Shown piece after piece: positions 9,683 to 18,304 of a DNA stretch of 64,000 bases. Numbering within the stretch: position 1 is the first letter of the stretch; each line of letters starts with the position of its first letter. The position numbers and the translations under genes were made by a program. The notes beneath the pieces are model-generated. The model was not told where the DNA came from. It searched no databases and saw only the letters and a program-made list of their open reading frames with translations. Source of the stretch: Pasteurella oralis (GTDB lineage: Bacteria; Pseudomonadota; Gammaproteobacteria; Enterobacterales; Pasteurellaceae); NCBI RefSeq assembly GCF_002850605.1, contig NZ_NXGB01000003.1, positions 186,001 through 250,000 on the forward strand. Direction: 5' to 3'.

Positions 9683-10146
9683 TGAAAAAACTGACCGCGC
9701 TTTTCTTATTATTGCTGAGCTTTTCAAGCACTGCTGCGATAGATGCGCTTAATTTTAGTTCAGTAGAGCAAGAAAAAGATTATCATGCTTTAACACAAGA
9801 ACTACGTTGTCCACAATGCCAAAATAATAATATTGCTGATTCAAATGCGACTATTGCAGTTGATATGCGGCATAAAGTACTTGAATTATTACAAGAAGGG
9901 CATTCTAAGCAAGATGTCGTGAATTATATGGTTGAGCGTTATGGTCATTTTGTCACTTATGATCCACCACTTACGGTGGCAACCATTGCATTATGGGTCA
10001 TTCCTACCATGTTGGTTATTTTAGGGGTGGTTGTGTTGTTTCGTCGCCAACCCAAAGCTGTACAAAGTGCGGTGGATCCTGAGTCAATGTTGAGTGATGA
10101 CGAGAAACAACGTTTGCAAGATTTGTTAAAAGAGAAAATATCATGA
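9682..10146 (+). CDS. ccmH: Cytochrome c maturation protein CcmH
   Basis: This 154-residue protein has a cleavable signal peptide, the redox motif LRCPQCQ (Cys43 and Cys46) and a C-terminal membrane anchor (about residues 105-125). It corresponds to the N-terminal half of enteric CcmH; the TPR half is the separate next gene. It handles apocytochrome thiols in the haem lyase complex. The start overlaps the dsbE stop. Confidence 0.93.
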   Translation: MKKLTALFLLLLSFSSTAAIDALNFSSVEQEKDYHALTQELRCPQCQNNNIADSNATIAVDMRHKVLELLQEGHSKQDVVNYMVERYGHFVTYDPPLTVATIALWVIPTMLVILGVVVLFRRQPKAVQSAVDPESMLSDDEKQRLQDLLKEKIS

Positions 10147-11069
10147 GTTTTTGGTTAAGTGTAACAGTATTGACACTGGTTGTGGCATTAATTTGTTTTT
10201 ATCCGCTGTTTAAAACAGTAAAACCAATCCGTACAGCAGCGCATGCAGTGAAACGTGATGAATTAAATAAAGCGCTGTATTTTCAGCGTTTAGCAGAAAT
10301 TGAGCGTGATGAAGCGCAAGGTTTGTTAGTTAACGCAGAACAGTTAAAAACAGAATTGCAACAAGCGTTATTAGAAGATATTCCTGCTACGACTAAACCG
10401 CAATCAATGGCACAAAAAAGCTATGGCAGACTATGGTTTGTTTCTGGCTTGCTGACATTAGGTATTTTATCAACGATAACTTATTTAAGCGTTGGCTCAT
10501 GGCAAGCCGAAGCAATGTTAGAAAAAACCTATCAAAAGTTACCGCACTTTTATGAGCGTTTGAAAGATGAACAGAATAACCCGTTAACAGAGAGTGAATT
10601 ACAGCAATTTTCTACGGCATTGCGTTTACATTTACAAAAATCGCCTCAGGATGCTAAAAGTTGGTGGTTACTTGGGCAAGTAGCAATGAATACGGATAAA
10701 GCTCAATTGGCATTAGATAGCTATGCGAGAGCAAATAAACTTGAACCTGACAATAATGAATATAAGTTATCTTATGCACGTATCTTGATGTTTTCTGAAG
10801 ATCCAACGGATAAATCACAGGGAGATAACTTGTTAAAAGAAGTCATTCGCCAAGATCATAGCAATCTTGAGGCTTTAGGTTTGCTTGCTTTTCGTTATTT
10901 TGAAGTAGAAGATTACAAAATGGCTGCAGTGACTTGGTCAATGATGTTACGTTTACTTGGTGATGATGATCCAAGAAAAGCGCTAATTGAGCGTAGTATC
11001 CATTCAGCAAGAGCTTCGCAAGAGGCACAAGACGCAGAGAAACATGAACAACTTGTGCCTAAACAATAA
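10143..11069 (+). CDS. ccmI: CcmI, TPR-containing apocytochrome chaperone
   Basis: This 308-residue protein has an N-terminal membrane segment, a short cytoplasmic loop, a second membrane segment near residues 95-115 and a periplasmic TPR domain (WWLLGQVAMNTDKAQLALDSY and following). It corresponds to the C-terminal part of enteric CcmH and binds apocytochrome C-termini. Its ATG overlaps the ccmH stop. It is the last gene of the operon. USS cores lie just upstream in ccmH (10065-10073) and within this gene (10541-10549, reverse). Confidence 0.9.
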   Translation: MSFWLSVTVLTLVVALICFYPLFKTVKPIRTAAHAVKRDELNKALYFQRLAEIERDEAQGLLVNAEQLKTELQQALLEDIPATTKPQSMAQKSYGRLWFVSGLLTLGILSTITYLSVGSWQAEAMLEKTYQKLPHFYERLKDEQNNPLTESELQQFSTALRLHLQKSPQDAKSWWLLGQVAMNTDKAQLALDSYARANKLEPDNNEYKLSYARILMFSEDPTDKSQGDNLLKEVIRQDHSNLEALGLLAFRYFEVEDYKMAAVTWSMMLRLLGDDDPRKALIERSIHSARASQEAQDAEKHEQLVPKQ

Positions 11070-11143
11070 TTAAGTTACTGATTTTTCTATCAATGGGGAA
11101 TTTGATATTTACGTTGTAAGTAAAAGTGGAATTCCTCTCTTAT

Positions 11144-11171
11144 TTTACATTTAATATAAAAGGCGTATAAT
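11144..11171 (+). promoter_or_regulatory. Promoter for the yaeR-like gene
   Basis: TTTACA (11144-11149) and a perfect TATAAT (11166-11171) are separated by 16 bases, and the gene starts 28 bases downstream at 11199. This marks a new transcription unit after the ccm operon. Confidence 0.6.
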
Positions 11172-11198
11172 CAATGGTATTTTTTAAAAGGGAAAACT

Positions 11199-11591
11199 AT
11201 GAAATCGCCAATTATCGGCTTTCATCATATTGCGATTATTGTATCTGATTATCATAAGTCGAAGCAGTTTTATACCGAGCTTTTAGGTGCAGAAATCATT
11301 AAAGAAACTTATCGCACTGAACGAGGGAGCTATAAGCTTGATTTGAAGTTGAGCGATGGTAGTCAAATTGAATTATTTTCTTTTCCAAATTCCCCTTTAC
11401 GTGTAACAAATCCAGAGGCTCGTGGGTTACGCCATTTAGCTTTCAGCGTAAAAGATCTTAATGCGGCTGTTGTATTTTTACAACATAATAGCGTTGTTTG
11501 TGAACCAATTAGGATAGATCCTATCACAAGTAAGCGTTTTACTTTTTTTCGAGATCCAGACGGTTTACCTTTAGAATTATATGAAATATGA
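11199..11591 (+). CDS. yaeR: VOC (glyoxalase-like) family protein, YaeR type
   Basis: This 130-residue protein of the vicinal oxygen chelate fold matches E. coli YaeR closely in motif order: HHIAIIVSDY, the FYTELLGAEI helix, IELFSFPNSP, RHLAFSVKDL and a closing FFRDPDGLPLELYE. Metal ligands expected for the fold (His at the start, Glu in the two IELF/LELYE strands, His in RHLAF) are present. The substrate is unknown. AAGGGAAA precedes the ATG. Its stop overlaps the start codon region of the next gene. Confidence 0.85.
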   Translation: MKSPIIGFHHIAIIVSDYHKSKQFYTELLGAEIIKETYRTERGSYKLDLKLSDGSQIELFSFPNSPLRVTNPEARGLRHLAFSVKDLNAAVVFLQHNSVVCEPIRIDPITSKRFTFFRDPDGLPLELYEI

Positions 11592-11599
11592 GAGAAAAA

Positions 11600-12205
11600 A
11601 TGCATTTTAAAGTATTGTTGTTTGCAAGTTTATTATTATCTAATGTCAGTTTTGCAGAGTCTTGGTTTATCCATATTTCTGAGAATTCTTTTACGAAAAC
11701 TTACGGTTCACCAGAAACACAGCACAGCGATGAACGCTCTTTATTAGATATCCATAATGAACAACCGACTCATATCGCTTATGTCAATCGTAGTTCTACA
11801 CGTAAGTTAAATCCAGGGATGGATATTCAAGATGCAGAAGCATTGGGTAAAAGTATTGAATTTGAAGTATTCCAAATTAATGAAACAAAATCCTCACATA
11901 CTATTTTTGAATCAGGCGCGGGTATTTGCAAGGGGTTTAATTCAAGAGTAGGTGTTGATGTGACTGATGCGACTACCTATTATGTCGTGCCAGTTAATAA
12001 AGCAGAGTATTATACCAATATTTCGACGGCAACCGTTTCATCAAAAGCAGATGCTAAAAATATGCAGTATGTACCAGTGTTTTATATTCAAGATCCTAAG
12101 TTGGCGAAAAAAGTGCAAGCAGAGGAAAATAAGCAAGGTAAGAATTTGGCAGATCAAAACATTCAACATCGTAAGAATATGTTATCTGGTGTAATTTGTC
12201 GCTAA
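11600..12205 (+). CDS. Secreted protein of unknown function
   Basis: I do not recognise this 201-residue protein. It has a clear signal peptide (MHFKVLLFASLLLSNVSFA) with cleavage before ESW, so it should be periplasmic or exported. Only two cysteines are present in the mature part, one near the middle (GICKGF) and one as the penultimate residue (VICR), suggesting a disulfide. ATG 11600 is chosen because GAGAG lies just upstream; an in-frame ATG at 11588 overlaps the previous stop and would add four residues. It probably forms an operon with its neighbours. Confidence 0.7.
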   Translation: MHFKVLLFASLLLSNVSFAESWFIHISENSFTKTYGSPETQHSDERSLLDIHNEQPTHIAYVNRSSTRKLNPGMDIQDAEALGKSIEFEVFQINETKSSHTIFESGAGICKGFNSRVGVDVTDATTYYVVPVNKAEYYTNISTATVSSKADAKNMQYVPVFYIQDPKLAKKVQAEENKQGKNLADQNIQHRKNMLSGVICR

Positions 12206-12223
12206 ATGATGAGAGGAGTATTT

Positions 12224-12511
12224 ATGAAAAAGTTAGTCCTATTATTTGCTATCGTGTTGTTAGTTGGTTGTGCACAAAAAGCTGAGCAAACGAATGTGCA
12301 AATGGATTTGAAAACATTAGAACAGTATAACCAGCGAGTAAAAAGCGGTGATACAGTGCCAGTAAGTAAAAAGCAGGCTTATTCAAAAGAAGTTGAGTAT
12401 CCATTAAATGCCAGCGACAATCGTCCAAAAGCTGAATCTCGCCCAAGATACCAACAACCATCGGTAGTATTGGTGCCAAGCATAGGTTATCATTATAGTC
12501 GTTGGTACTAA
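12224..12511 (+). CDS. Small lipoprotein of unknown function
   Basis: This is a 95-residue precursor with a type II signal peptide, MKKLVLLFAIVLLVGC; the LVGC lipobox would leave a mature protein of about 80 residues anchored by Cys16. The mature part is polar, proline- and tyrosine-rich near its end (SIGYHYSRWY) and has no recognised domain. ATG 12224 is favoured by GAGAGGAG upstream; an earlier in-frame ATG at 12206 lacks one. It is last in the unit that starts at 11199 and is followed by a terminator. Confidence 0.75.
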   Translation: MKKLVLLFAIVLLVGCAQKAEQTNVQMDLKTLEQYNQRVKSGDTVPVSKKQAYSKEVEYPLNASDNRPKAESRPRYQQPSVVLVPSIGYHYSRWY

Positions 12512-12530
12512 AGCCGTTCATATCTTGTTA

Positions 12531-12558
12531 AGACTGCATTAAAGTGCGGTCTTTTTTT
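12531..12558 (+). terminator. Terminator with embedded USS core
   Basis: AGACTGCA and TGCGGTCT pair as an 8-bp stem with one G-U, loop TTAAAG, followed by eight Ts. The right part contains the uptake core AAGTGCGGT at 12542-12550. It ends the 11199-12511 unit and lies right against the 3' end of hda on the other strand. Confidence 0.75.
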
Positions 12559-13259
12559 TACAAATTTAGAATTTCTTTAACGAAAGGAATCGTGAGTTTG
12601 CGTTGTGCTTGCAATGACGCATGATCTAGCTTTCTTAGTGCATCAAATAAAGTTTGCATATCGCGTGCTAAACGCTTGAGGAGAAAGCTAGCCACTTCAT
12701 CTGGTAGCTCAATACCACGTTGATGTGCATTTTGTTGTAATACGTGAATTTTTTGTTGATCATTTAATGGATTGAGTTGATAGCTTTCGCCCCAACGTAA
12801 ACGCGAAGCCAGATCGGGTAATTTCATCCTAAGTGCAGTTGGTGACTGGTTAGCGCTAATTACTAAAATTGTTTTACCAACAGCTTTAATTCTATTAAAT
12901 AGATCAAAAATAGCTAATTCCCATTCTGAATTTGTTGTGACTGCATGCAAATTATCTAAACAAACTAATTGTTGGTATTCTAGATTTTCCAATACGGCAG
13001 GAGAAAAATATTGCGATTTTTCTAAAGGTACATACATCGCAGGGCGCTGATGAATGAAAAACTCATTAGTAATTGCTTTTAATAAATGGCTTTTACCACT
13101 GCTTTGTTCTCCCCAAATATAAAAGAATTGTTGTTCCGGTTGGGCAAAATTTTTACGCAATGAATTGAGCAACAATAAATTATTGTCAGGGTAAAAATTC
13201 TCTAACGTTTCATCATCAAGTTGATGAATAGGTAAAGGTAATTGAAAATTATCTAACAA
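12558..13259 (-). CDS. hda: Hda, DnaA regulatory inactivator
   Basis: This 233-residue AAA+ protein resembles DnaA domain III without the DNA-binding domain. The P-loop is WGEQSSGKSHLL, the Walker B-like segment is LVCLDNL and the sensor region is ASRLRWGESYQL. It stimulates hydrolysis of DnaA-bound ATP on clamp-loaded DNA and so limits re-initiation. The N-terminal QLPLPIHQLDDETLENFYPDNN resembles the clamp-binding opening of Hda. It stands downstream of uraA on the same strand, as in other Pasteurellaceae and enterics. Confidence 0.9.
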   Translation of the reverse strand: MLDNFQLPLPIHQLDDETLENFYPDNNLLLLNSLRKNFAQPEQQFFYIWGEQSSGKSHLLKAITNEFFIHQRPAMYVPLEKSQYFSPAVLENLEYQQLVCLDNLHAVTTNSEWELAIFDLFNRIKAVGKTILVISANQSPTALRMKLPDLASRLRWGESYQLNPLNDQQKIHVLQQNAHQRGIELPDEVASFLLKRLARDMQTLFDALRKLDHASLQAQRKLTIPFVKEILNL

Positions 13260-13342
13260 AAAATAGCCTATTTAATGCGGACAAAGAGTGTTAAGAGTAA
13301 ACGAAAAAGGAAGGGTTAAGCAAGGCTTAACCCTAATTTTCT

Positions 13343-14572
13343 TTATTGATTGTCTTCGACGAAAGTGTTTTTCGCTTTTGGTAGAATTAAATTGAGTAAG
13401 ATCGCAACCACTGCACATAAGCTAATTCCTTTTAATGAAACCTCACCAAAGTTTACAAACATGCCGCCAATACCAAATGTCATGACGACTGAGATAATAC
13501 AGAGGTTGCGTGCTTCGGTCACATCTACTTTACCGCGAATAAGTGTACTCATTCCTACAACTGCGATAGAACCAAACACTAACATCATAATCCCGCCCAT
13601 CACAATAGTAGGAATGGTTGATAAAAAGGCGCCAACTTTCCCACAGAATGAGATTGCAATTGCCCAAACGGCAGCCCAAGTCATAATGTTTGGGTTAAAA
13701 TTACGAGTTAACATGACTGCACCTGTAACTTCTGCATACGTTGTATTTGGTGGACCACCTAAGAATGCCGCAGTACTTGTTGCCACACCATCACCTAATA
13801 ACGTGCGATGTAGCCCCGGTTTTTGTAAGAAGTCTTTGCCTGTGACTGAACTAATCGCCATGATTCCGCCAACATGTTCAACTGCTGGCGCAATTGCAAT
13901 TGGTAATAGATATAAAATCGCTTCAAGTTTGAATTCTGGCGTTGTAATTTCAGGGATACTAAACCAAGGTGCCTCTAAAACTGGCTGGAAATTGATCAGA
14001 CCTAAGAATAAACATAAAACGTAACCAACAGTAATCCCAAACATGATTGGAACCAGCTTCATAATCCCTCTAGCAAAAACAGCAACACATAATGTCGTGA
14101 GTAGTGTGACCATTGAAACGAGAACGGCATCATTATATTCATAATTGCTATTTTTCCCTAATGCCATATCTACTGCGACTGGGGCTAATCCCATTCCAAT
14201 AATAATGATAACGGGACCTACAACTACAGGTGGAAAAACGCGTTGTAATGCGCCGGCACCTTTTAATTTCACTAAGGTACTAAGCGCAAAATACGCCATA
14301 CCCGTGAATACTAAGCCGCCCATTGTCGTGGCGATTCCCCAAGTGGCAACGCCATATTGAATAGGTGCAATAAAAGCAAAAGAAGAGGCAAGGAAAATAG
14401 GGACTTGTCTACCTGTGCAAAGTTGGAATAATAAAGTACCAATACCCGCTGTTAATAATGCGGTATTAGTATTTAACCCAGTAATGAGTGGAACCAACAC
14501 GAGTGCACCAAATGCAACGAAAAGCATTTGTAGACCGACGAAGGCTTGTTTAGCTTGATTTTGATTTGTCAT
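13343..14572 (-). CDS. uraA: Uracil permease
   Basis: This 409-residue NCS2-family symporter has about fourteen hydrophobic segments. The family motif region around PAVEHVGGIMAISSVTGKDF and the GGPPNTTYAEVTGAV segment contain the glutamates that bind uracil and protons. It imports uracil for Upp, encoded just upstream on the same strand. A hairpin with a T-run between the two genes suggests that part of the transcripts stop after upp. Confidence 0.93.
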   Translation of the reverse strand: MTNQNQAKQAFVGLQMLFVAFGALVLVPLITGLNTNTALLTAGIGTLLFQLCTGRQVPIFLASSFAFIAPIQYGVATWGIATTMGGLVFTGMAYFALSTLVKLKGAGALQRVFPPVVVGPVIIIIGMGLAPVAVDMALGKNSNYEYNDAVLVSMVTLLTTLCVAVFARGIMKLVPIMFGITVGYVLCLFLGLINFQPVLEAPWFSIPEITTPEFKLEAILYLLPIAIAPAVEHVGGIMAISSVTGKDFLQKPGLHRTLLGDGVATSTAAFLGGPPNTTYAEVTGAVMLTRNFNPNIMTWAAVWAIAISFCGKVGAFLSTIPTIVMGGIMMLVFGSIAVVGMSTLIRGKVDVTEARNLCIISVVMTFGIGGMFVNFGEVSLKGISLCAVVAILLNLILPKAKNTFVEDNQ

Positions 14573-14631
14573 TTAAGTTTCAACTCTCTGTCTGAATTAA
14601 CTTTTAATTTACAACGACGTAAATTACATGG

Positions 14632-14658
14632 AAAAAAGCAGCATTTGAAATGCTGCTT
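14632..14658 (-). terminator. Hairpin terminator/attenuator between upp and uraA
   Basis: AAGCAGCATTT and its exact complement AAATGCTGCTT flank a minimal loop; on the minus strand the stem is followed by six Ts. It lies 10 bases after the upp stop and about 60 bases before the uraA start, so it can terminate or attenuate transcription into uraA. Confidence 0.75.
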
Positions 14659-14667
14659 ACATTTAAA

Positions 14668-15294
14668 TTATTTCGTACCAAAAATTTTATCACCTGCATC
14701 ACCAAGACCAGGAATGATGTAGCCATGTTCGTTTAAGTGGCTATCTATTGAAGCGGTGTAAAGCTCGATATCGGGGTGAGCTGCTTCTAGTGCTTTAATA
14801 CCTTCTGGTGCGGCGACCAGAACTAATACTTTGATATGCTTACAACCTTTTTCTTTTAATAGATTAATCGTGGCGATCATAGAACCACCAGTTGCTAACA
14901 TAGGATCAACGACAATAGCCAAACGCTCTTCTAAGTCGCTGGCTAATTTTTGGAAGTAAGGGACAGGTTCAAGTGTTTTTTCATCACGATACATCCCCAC
15001 GACACTAATACGTGCACTTGGTACGTGCTCTAATACACCATCCATCATGCCTAAACCTGCTCGTAAAATAGGTACGACGGTTACTTTTTTCCCTTTGATT
15101 TGATCGATTTCGACAGGACCACACCAACCATCAATAATCACTTTTTCTGTTTCTAAATCTGAGGTTGCTTCATAAGTGAGTAAACTGCCGACTTCCGTGG
15201 CTAACTCACGAAATTTTTTAGTATTAATATCAGCAGAACGCATTAAACCTAGTTTATGCTTTACCAGAGGATGCTGTACTTGTACTAATTTCAT
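14668..15294 (-). CDS. upp: Uracil phosphoribosyltransferase
   Basis: This 208-residue cytoplasmic enzyme converts uracil and PRPP to UMP. The PRPP loop is [12 protein letters not shown] and the uracil-binding C-terminal part [16 protein letters not shown] is intact. Length is that of the E. coli enzyme. GGAG lies upstream of the start. Together with uraA it forms the uracil salvage unit. Confidence 0.95.
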   Translation of the reverse strand: MKLVQVQHPLVKHKLGLMRSADINTKKFRELATEVGSLLTYEATSDLETEKVIIDGWCGPVEIDQIKGKKVTVVPILRAGLGMMDGVLEHVPSARISVVGMYRDEKTLEPVPYFQKLASDLEERLAIVVDPMLATGGSMIATINLLKEKGCKHIKVLVLVAAPEGIKALEAAHPDIELYTASIDSHLNEHGYIIPGLGDAGDKIFGTK

Positions 15295-15401
15295 TGTATG
15301 CTCCTTTATTCACAAAGTTAAAAATAAAATCAGTAAATTCTAAAACAGAATGAATAAAATTAATAGTAAGTAAGCGCATTAATTTTATATTTTTTATAGA
15401 T

Positions 15402-15426
15402 AAAAAAACGGTCTGAAAACAGACCG
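15402..15426 (-). terminator. Terminator after purN
   Basis: CGGTCTG (15409-15415) and CAGACCG (15420-15426) pair around a four-base loop; on the minus strand the stem is followed by seven Ts. It ends the purMN operon and separates it from upp. Confidence 0.85.
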
Positions 15427-15440
15427 CTCTTTTTATGATG

Positions 15441-16085
15441 TTATTCTTCTTCAGCGGCATAGCCTTGTGCAGGTAGCAACTGATGATCAAGAAAGGCTTG
15501 TCCATTAATCAGTTTTAGTCGATCTTCGACGAACCATTTAACTACTAAAGGATAGATACGGAGTTCTTGTTCTTTTACTCGTTCTTCAATGTCAGTCATT
15601 TCATCATCAGCAAAAATAGGCACTTTAGCTTGCAAGATAATTGCACCACTATCTACTTCTTCATTAACAAAGTGAACGGTCGTGCCATGCTCCTGCTCAC
15701 CAGCATCTAATGCTTGTTGATAGGTATGTAGACCTGGATATTTAGGTAATAAAGAAGGATGGATATTCAGAATTCGTCCAGTAAAACGTTGAGTGAATTC
15801 TGCACTTAAGATTTTCATGTAGCCAGCTAGAACAATTAAATCCGCTTGGACAGATTCAATGTAATCGGCAATTTGCTGATCCATTGCAAGATGGCTATCA
15901 AATTCTTGGCGTAGAAAAACTTTGCTAGGAATAGCCGCACTTTTAGCACGTTGTAAGCCAAATGCATCTGCTTTATTACTGATAACTGCCACGATTTGTG
16001 CTGGAATTGCACCTGATCTACAGGCATCAATTAATGCCTGTAAATTAGTGCCTTGACCTGAAATTAAAACAACGATCTTTTTCAT
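15441..16085 (-). CDS. purN: Phosphoribosylglycinamide formyltransferase
   Basis: This 214-residue enzyme transfers a formyl group from 10-formyl-THF to GAR in purine synthesis. The catalytic segment NIHPSLLPKYPGLHTY and the later aspartate in EEVDSGAIILQ are present, and the GQGTNLQALIDAC opening binds the phosphate. Its ATG overlaps the purM stop (TAATG), indicating coupling. The acidic tail (AAEEE) is slightly unusual but harmless. Confidence 0.95.
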   Translation of the reverse strand: MKKIVVLISGQGTNLQALIDACRSGAIPAQIVAVISNKADAFGLQRAKSAAIPSKVFLRQEFDSHLAMDQQIADYIESVQADLIVLAGYMKILSAEFTQRFTGRILNIHPSLLPKYPGLHTYQQALDAGEQEHGTTVHFVNEEVDSGAIILQAKVPIFADDEMTDIEERVKEQELRIYPLVVKWFVEDRLKLINGQAFLDHQLLPAQGYAAEEE

Positions 16086-17122
16086 TAGCGCATGATCACT
16101 TGTGCTTCATCTTGTGTAGCAGGTTCAACTTGACCAATTAACCATGCATTTTCACCAGTTTGCTTTAATAGAGCTAAAGCCGTGTCGACATCTTGTTGCG
16201 GTAAAGCAATGATCATCCCCACACCACAGTTAAATGTGCGATACATTTCGTGTGTATCAATATTGCCTTTTTCTTGTAGCCATTTGAAGATAGGTTGCCA
16301 TTGCCAGCTTGCTTCATTAATCACTGCTTTCACATTATTTGGTAGTACACGTGGAATATTTTCCCAGAAACCACCGCCGGTTAAATGTGAAATTGCATGC
16401 ACATCAACTTGCTTAATTAATTGTAGGATGGATTTGACATAGATTTTGGTAGGTGCCAGTACTTGATCTGCTAGGGGTTTGCCTGCAAGTTGTTCTTCAG
16501 CGGGATTAATACCTGCTACCTCAATGACTTTACGGATTAAGGAATAGCCATTAGAGTGTGGGCCGCTAGAACCTAGTGCGATAAGTGCATCACCCGCTTT
16601 CACCTTGCTGCCATCAATAATTTCAGATTTTTCAACGACACCGACACAAAAACCAGCTAGGTCGTAATCGCCAGCATGGTACATACCTGGCATTTCTGCA
16701 GTTTCACCACCAACAAGCGCACAACCTGATTGTTCACAACCATTAGCGATACCTTTGATGACGCTCGCTGCAATATCGACATCTAATTTACCTGTGGCAT
16801 AGTAATCAAGGAAAAACAACGGTTCTGCACCTTGTACGACTAAATCATTTACACACATTGCAACTAAATCAATACCGATGCTCTCATGGCGGTTTAAGTC
16901 GATGGCTAAACGTAATTTAGTCCCAACACCATCTGTACCTGAAACTAAAATAGGTTCTTTATATTTACTTGGTATAGCACAAAGTGCACCAAATCCGCCT
17001 AGTCCGCCGATCACTTCTGGGCGGGTAGTACGTTTTACATCAGCTTTGATTTTTTCAACGAGTGCATTACCTGCATTAATATCAACACCAGCATCTTTGT
17101 AACTTAATGATTGTTTACTCAC
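16085..17122 (-). CDS. purM: Phosphoribosylaminoimidazole synthetase
   Basis: This 345-residue ATP-dependent AIR synthase catalyses the fifth step of purine synthesis. It begins with [22 protein letters not shown], has the [12 protein letters not shown] motif and the glycine-rich [14 protein letters not shown] motif. It is the first gene of purMN. A PurR box lies about 60 bases upstream, consistent with repression by purines. Confidence 0.96.
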   Translation of the reverse strand: MSKQSLSYKDAGVDINAGNALVEKIKADVKRTTRPEVIGGLGGFGALCAIPSKYKEPILVSGTDGVGTKLRLAIDLNRHESIGIDLVAMCVNDLVVQGAEPLFFLDYYATGKLDVDIAASVIKGIANGCEQSGCALVGGETAEMPGMYHAGDYDLAGFCVGVVEKSEIIDGSKVKAGDALIALGSSGPHSNGYSLIRKVIEVAGINPAEEQLAGKPLADQVLAPTKIYVKSILQLIKQVDVHAISHLTGGGFWENIPRVLPNNVKAVINEASWQWQPIFKWLQEKGNIDTHEMYRTFNCGVGMIIALPQQDVDTALALLKQTGENAWLIGQVEPATQDEAQVIMR

Positions 17123-17181
17123 AATAATTTCCTATAAAGTAATAGACGATAAATTTCAACCGCGTGAATTGTATCACGCTT

Positions 17182-17197
17182 AAGCAAACGTTTGCGA
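17182..17197 (-). promoter_or_regulatory. PurR operator upstream of purM
   Basis: The 16-mer contains the perfect 12-base palindrome GCAAACGTTTGC and differs from the classical PurR consensus ACGCAAACGTTTGCGT only at the outer edges. Its position upstream of purMN supports repression by PurR with hypoxanthine or guanine. Confidence 0.85.
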
Positions 17198-17354
17198 TAG
17201 TTGTTTTATAATTTTTTCTTGCTTTTAAATTTGTTTGTTATTTTCATAAAAGTGGATAAAGTGCTTTTACCGGTGGGATTCTCTCGTTAGAATAAGAAAT
17301 TTGCATATTGTTGAGATTTTTTCTCAACGGAAATGATTTTACAAGGAGTGAATC

Positions 17355-17825
17355 ATGAAAAAATTAATGTTTATTATATTGGGCATTCTGAGTTTCAGCG
17401 CCTGTACTCAGCGACCAGTAGCAGAAAAGATAAAACCTGAAGAAGTGAATTTTACTCCACCTTCATTAGTTCAATCTGGTTTTGTGCGTTTAGAAGAAAA
17501 TCAATTTATTGACACTTATAGTGTAAAGAAAGAACAGGAAAATGAACATCTGGTTTCTTTTGATCTTGTTGAAAATCTGACACAAAGTGTATACGCCTAT
17601 CCTGAACAACCACAACAATATGCCAAGTCACTACGTAAAGCTTTTTTTGTTAACTGTGAAAGTCATGGATTAACTTTACTTAATAGCACTTACTACACTG
17701 AGTTTTGGGGCAAGGGGATTCAATCGCCAGCGACTATCCAAAATAGATCTTTAGCTAGAGTGTATAAAAATTCTCCGTTTCGAATCTTAGGTCAAGTGGT
17801 CTGTACGGGTATTTATCAGCATTAA
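17355..17825 (+). CDS. Predicted lipoprotein of unknown function
   Basis: This 156-residue precursor has a type II signal peptide, MKKLMFIILGILSFSAC, with Cys17 as the lipidation site. Two more cysteines in the mature part (FVNCESHGL and QVVCTG) may form a disulfide. I do not recognise a family. AAGGAG precedes the ATG with good spacing. It stands alone, with a strong terminator behind it and purM divergent in front. Exported and lipid-anchored is the most that can be said. Confidence 0.75.
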   Translation: MKKLMFIILGILSFSACTQRPVAEKIKPEEVNFTPPSLVQSGFVRLEENQFIDTYSVKKEQENEHLVSFDLVENLTQSVYAYPEQPQQYAKSLRKAFFVNCESHGLTLLNSTYYTEFWGKGIQSPATIQNRSLARVYKNSPFRILGQVVCTGIYQH

Positions 17826-17854
17826 ATCAAATCTTTTTCATTGTGATAAAAGAA

Positions 17855-17885
17855 AAATGCAGTCAATTTACACTGCATTTTTTTA
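17855..17885 (+). terminator. Terminator of the 17355 lipoprotein gene
   Basis: AAATGCAGT (17855-17863) and ACTGCATTT (17872-17880) form a perfect 9-bp stem with an 8-base loop, followed by Ts. Confidence 0.85.
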
Positions 17886-17948
17886 TATAATTTAATTATA
17901 AGAATAAATTATATTAGATTTTATTTTTATGTAGCATATGTTTTTGTA

Positions 17949-17964
17949 TACCTCAAAATGGTTA
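17949..17964 (+). promoter_or_regulatory. NarP/NarL-like 7-2-7 site (imperfect)
   Basis: TACCTCA-AA-ATGGTTA: each heptamer matches 6 of 7 positions of TACYYMT in inverted orientation with the characteristic two-base gap. It lies 82 bases upstream of a perfect copy. Confidence 0.4.
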
Positions 17965-18030
17965 TCTTGGTGTTTTCTGAAAGAAATCTTGTCAAAACAC
18001 TTTAATTTCTGGCATTTAAAGTACTTTTTA

Positions 18031-18046
18031 TACTCATTTAGAGGTA
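18031..18046 (+). promoter_or_regulatory. NarP/NarL-type 7-2-7 site (perfect heptamers)
   Basis: TACTCAT-TT-AGAGGTA: both heptamers match the TACYYMT consensus fully in inverted orientation with a two-base gap, the arrangement recognised by NarP. It lies about 260 bases upstream of the nrfA start codon. Confidence 0.55.
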
Positions 18047-18304
18047 TTTTTTATGCTACAAATTCTACCCTTCTAATTAGTTCCATACAAAATTTTGATC
18101 CAAAACAATAAATTATTAAATACCTAAGCAAAATTGATGCTTATTTGTTATTTTTAGGCTGACTTAGATCTCTTTTTTATTAATTATCATATTGTTTTTA
18201 ATGATAAAAATTCTCATTAGCAACATTGTGATAATTGATAGTTTTGTTGGCATTTGTATACACAAATCATCTTAAGGTTAAACCTGTTTTATGGAGTAAT
18301 TATC

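Larger units (their letters stand above)
17886..18304 (+). promoter_or_regulatory. nrfA regulatory region
   Basis: This is about 420 bases without a gene and very AT-rich. It holds two 7-2-7 inverted heptamer pairs resembling NarP/NarL sites (listed separately), a perfect 7-bp inverted repeat TTATCAT/ATGATAA with a 10-base spacer (18184-18207) and a GATAAT -10-like element at 18230-18235. No full FNR site (TTGAT-N4-ATCAA) was found; TTGATGCTTATTT near 18134 is only a half site. An anaerobic, nitrite-responsive promoter is expected for nrf. Confidence 0.5.

Noticed and set aside
13350-14024. A 224-codon plus-strand open frame opposite uraA
   Set aside because: It is antisense to a well-supported membrane transporter and has no start signal or family resemblance.
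18130-18245. FNR site for nrfA
   Set aside because: Only half-site matches to TTGAT-N4-ATCAA were found (for example TTGATGCTTATTT), too weak to annotate.
18254-18304. Upstream ATG extension of nrfA by 17 codons
   Set aside because: There is no ribosome-binding site at 18254, and the signal peptide and GGAG both point to GTG 18305.
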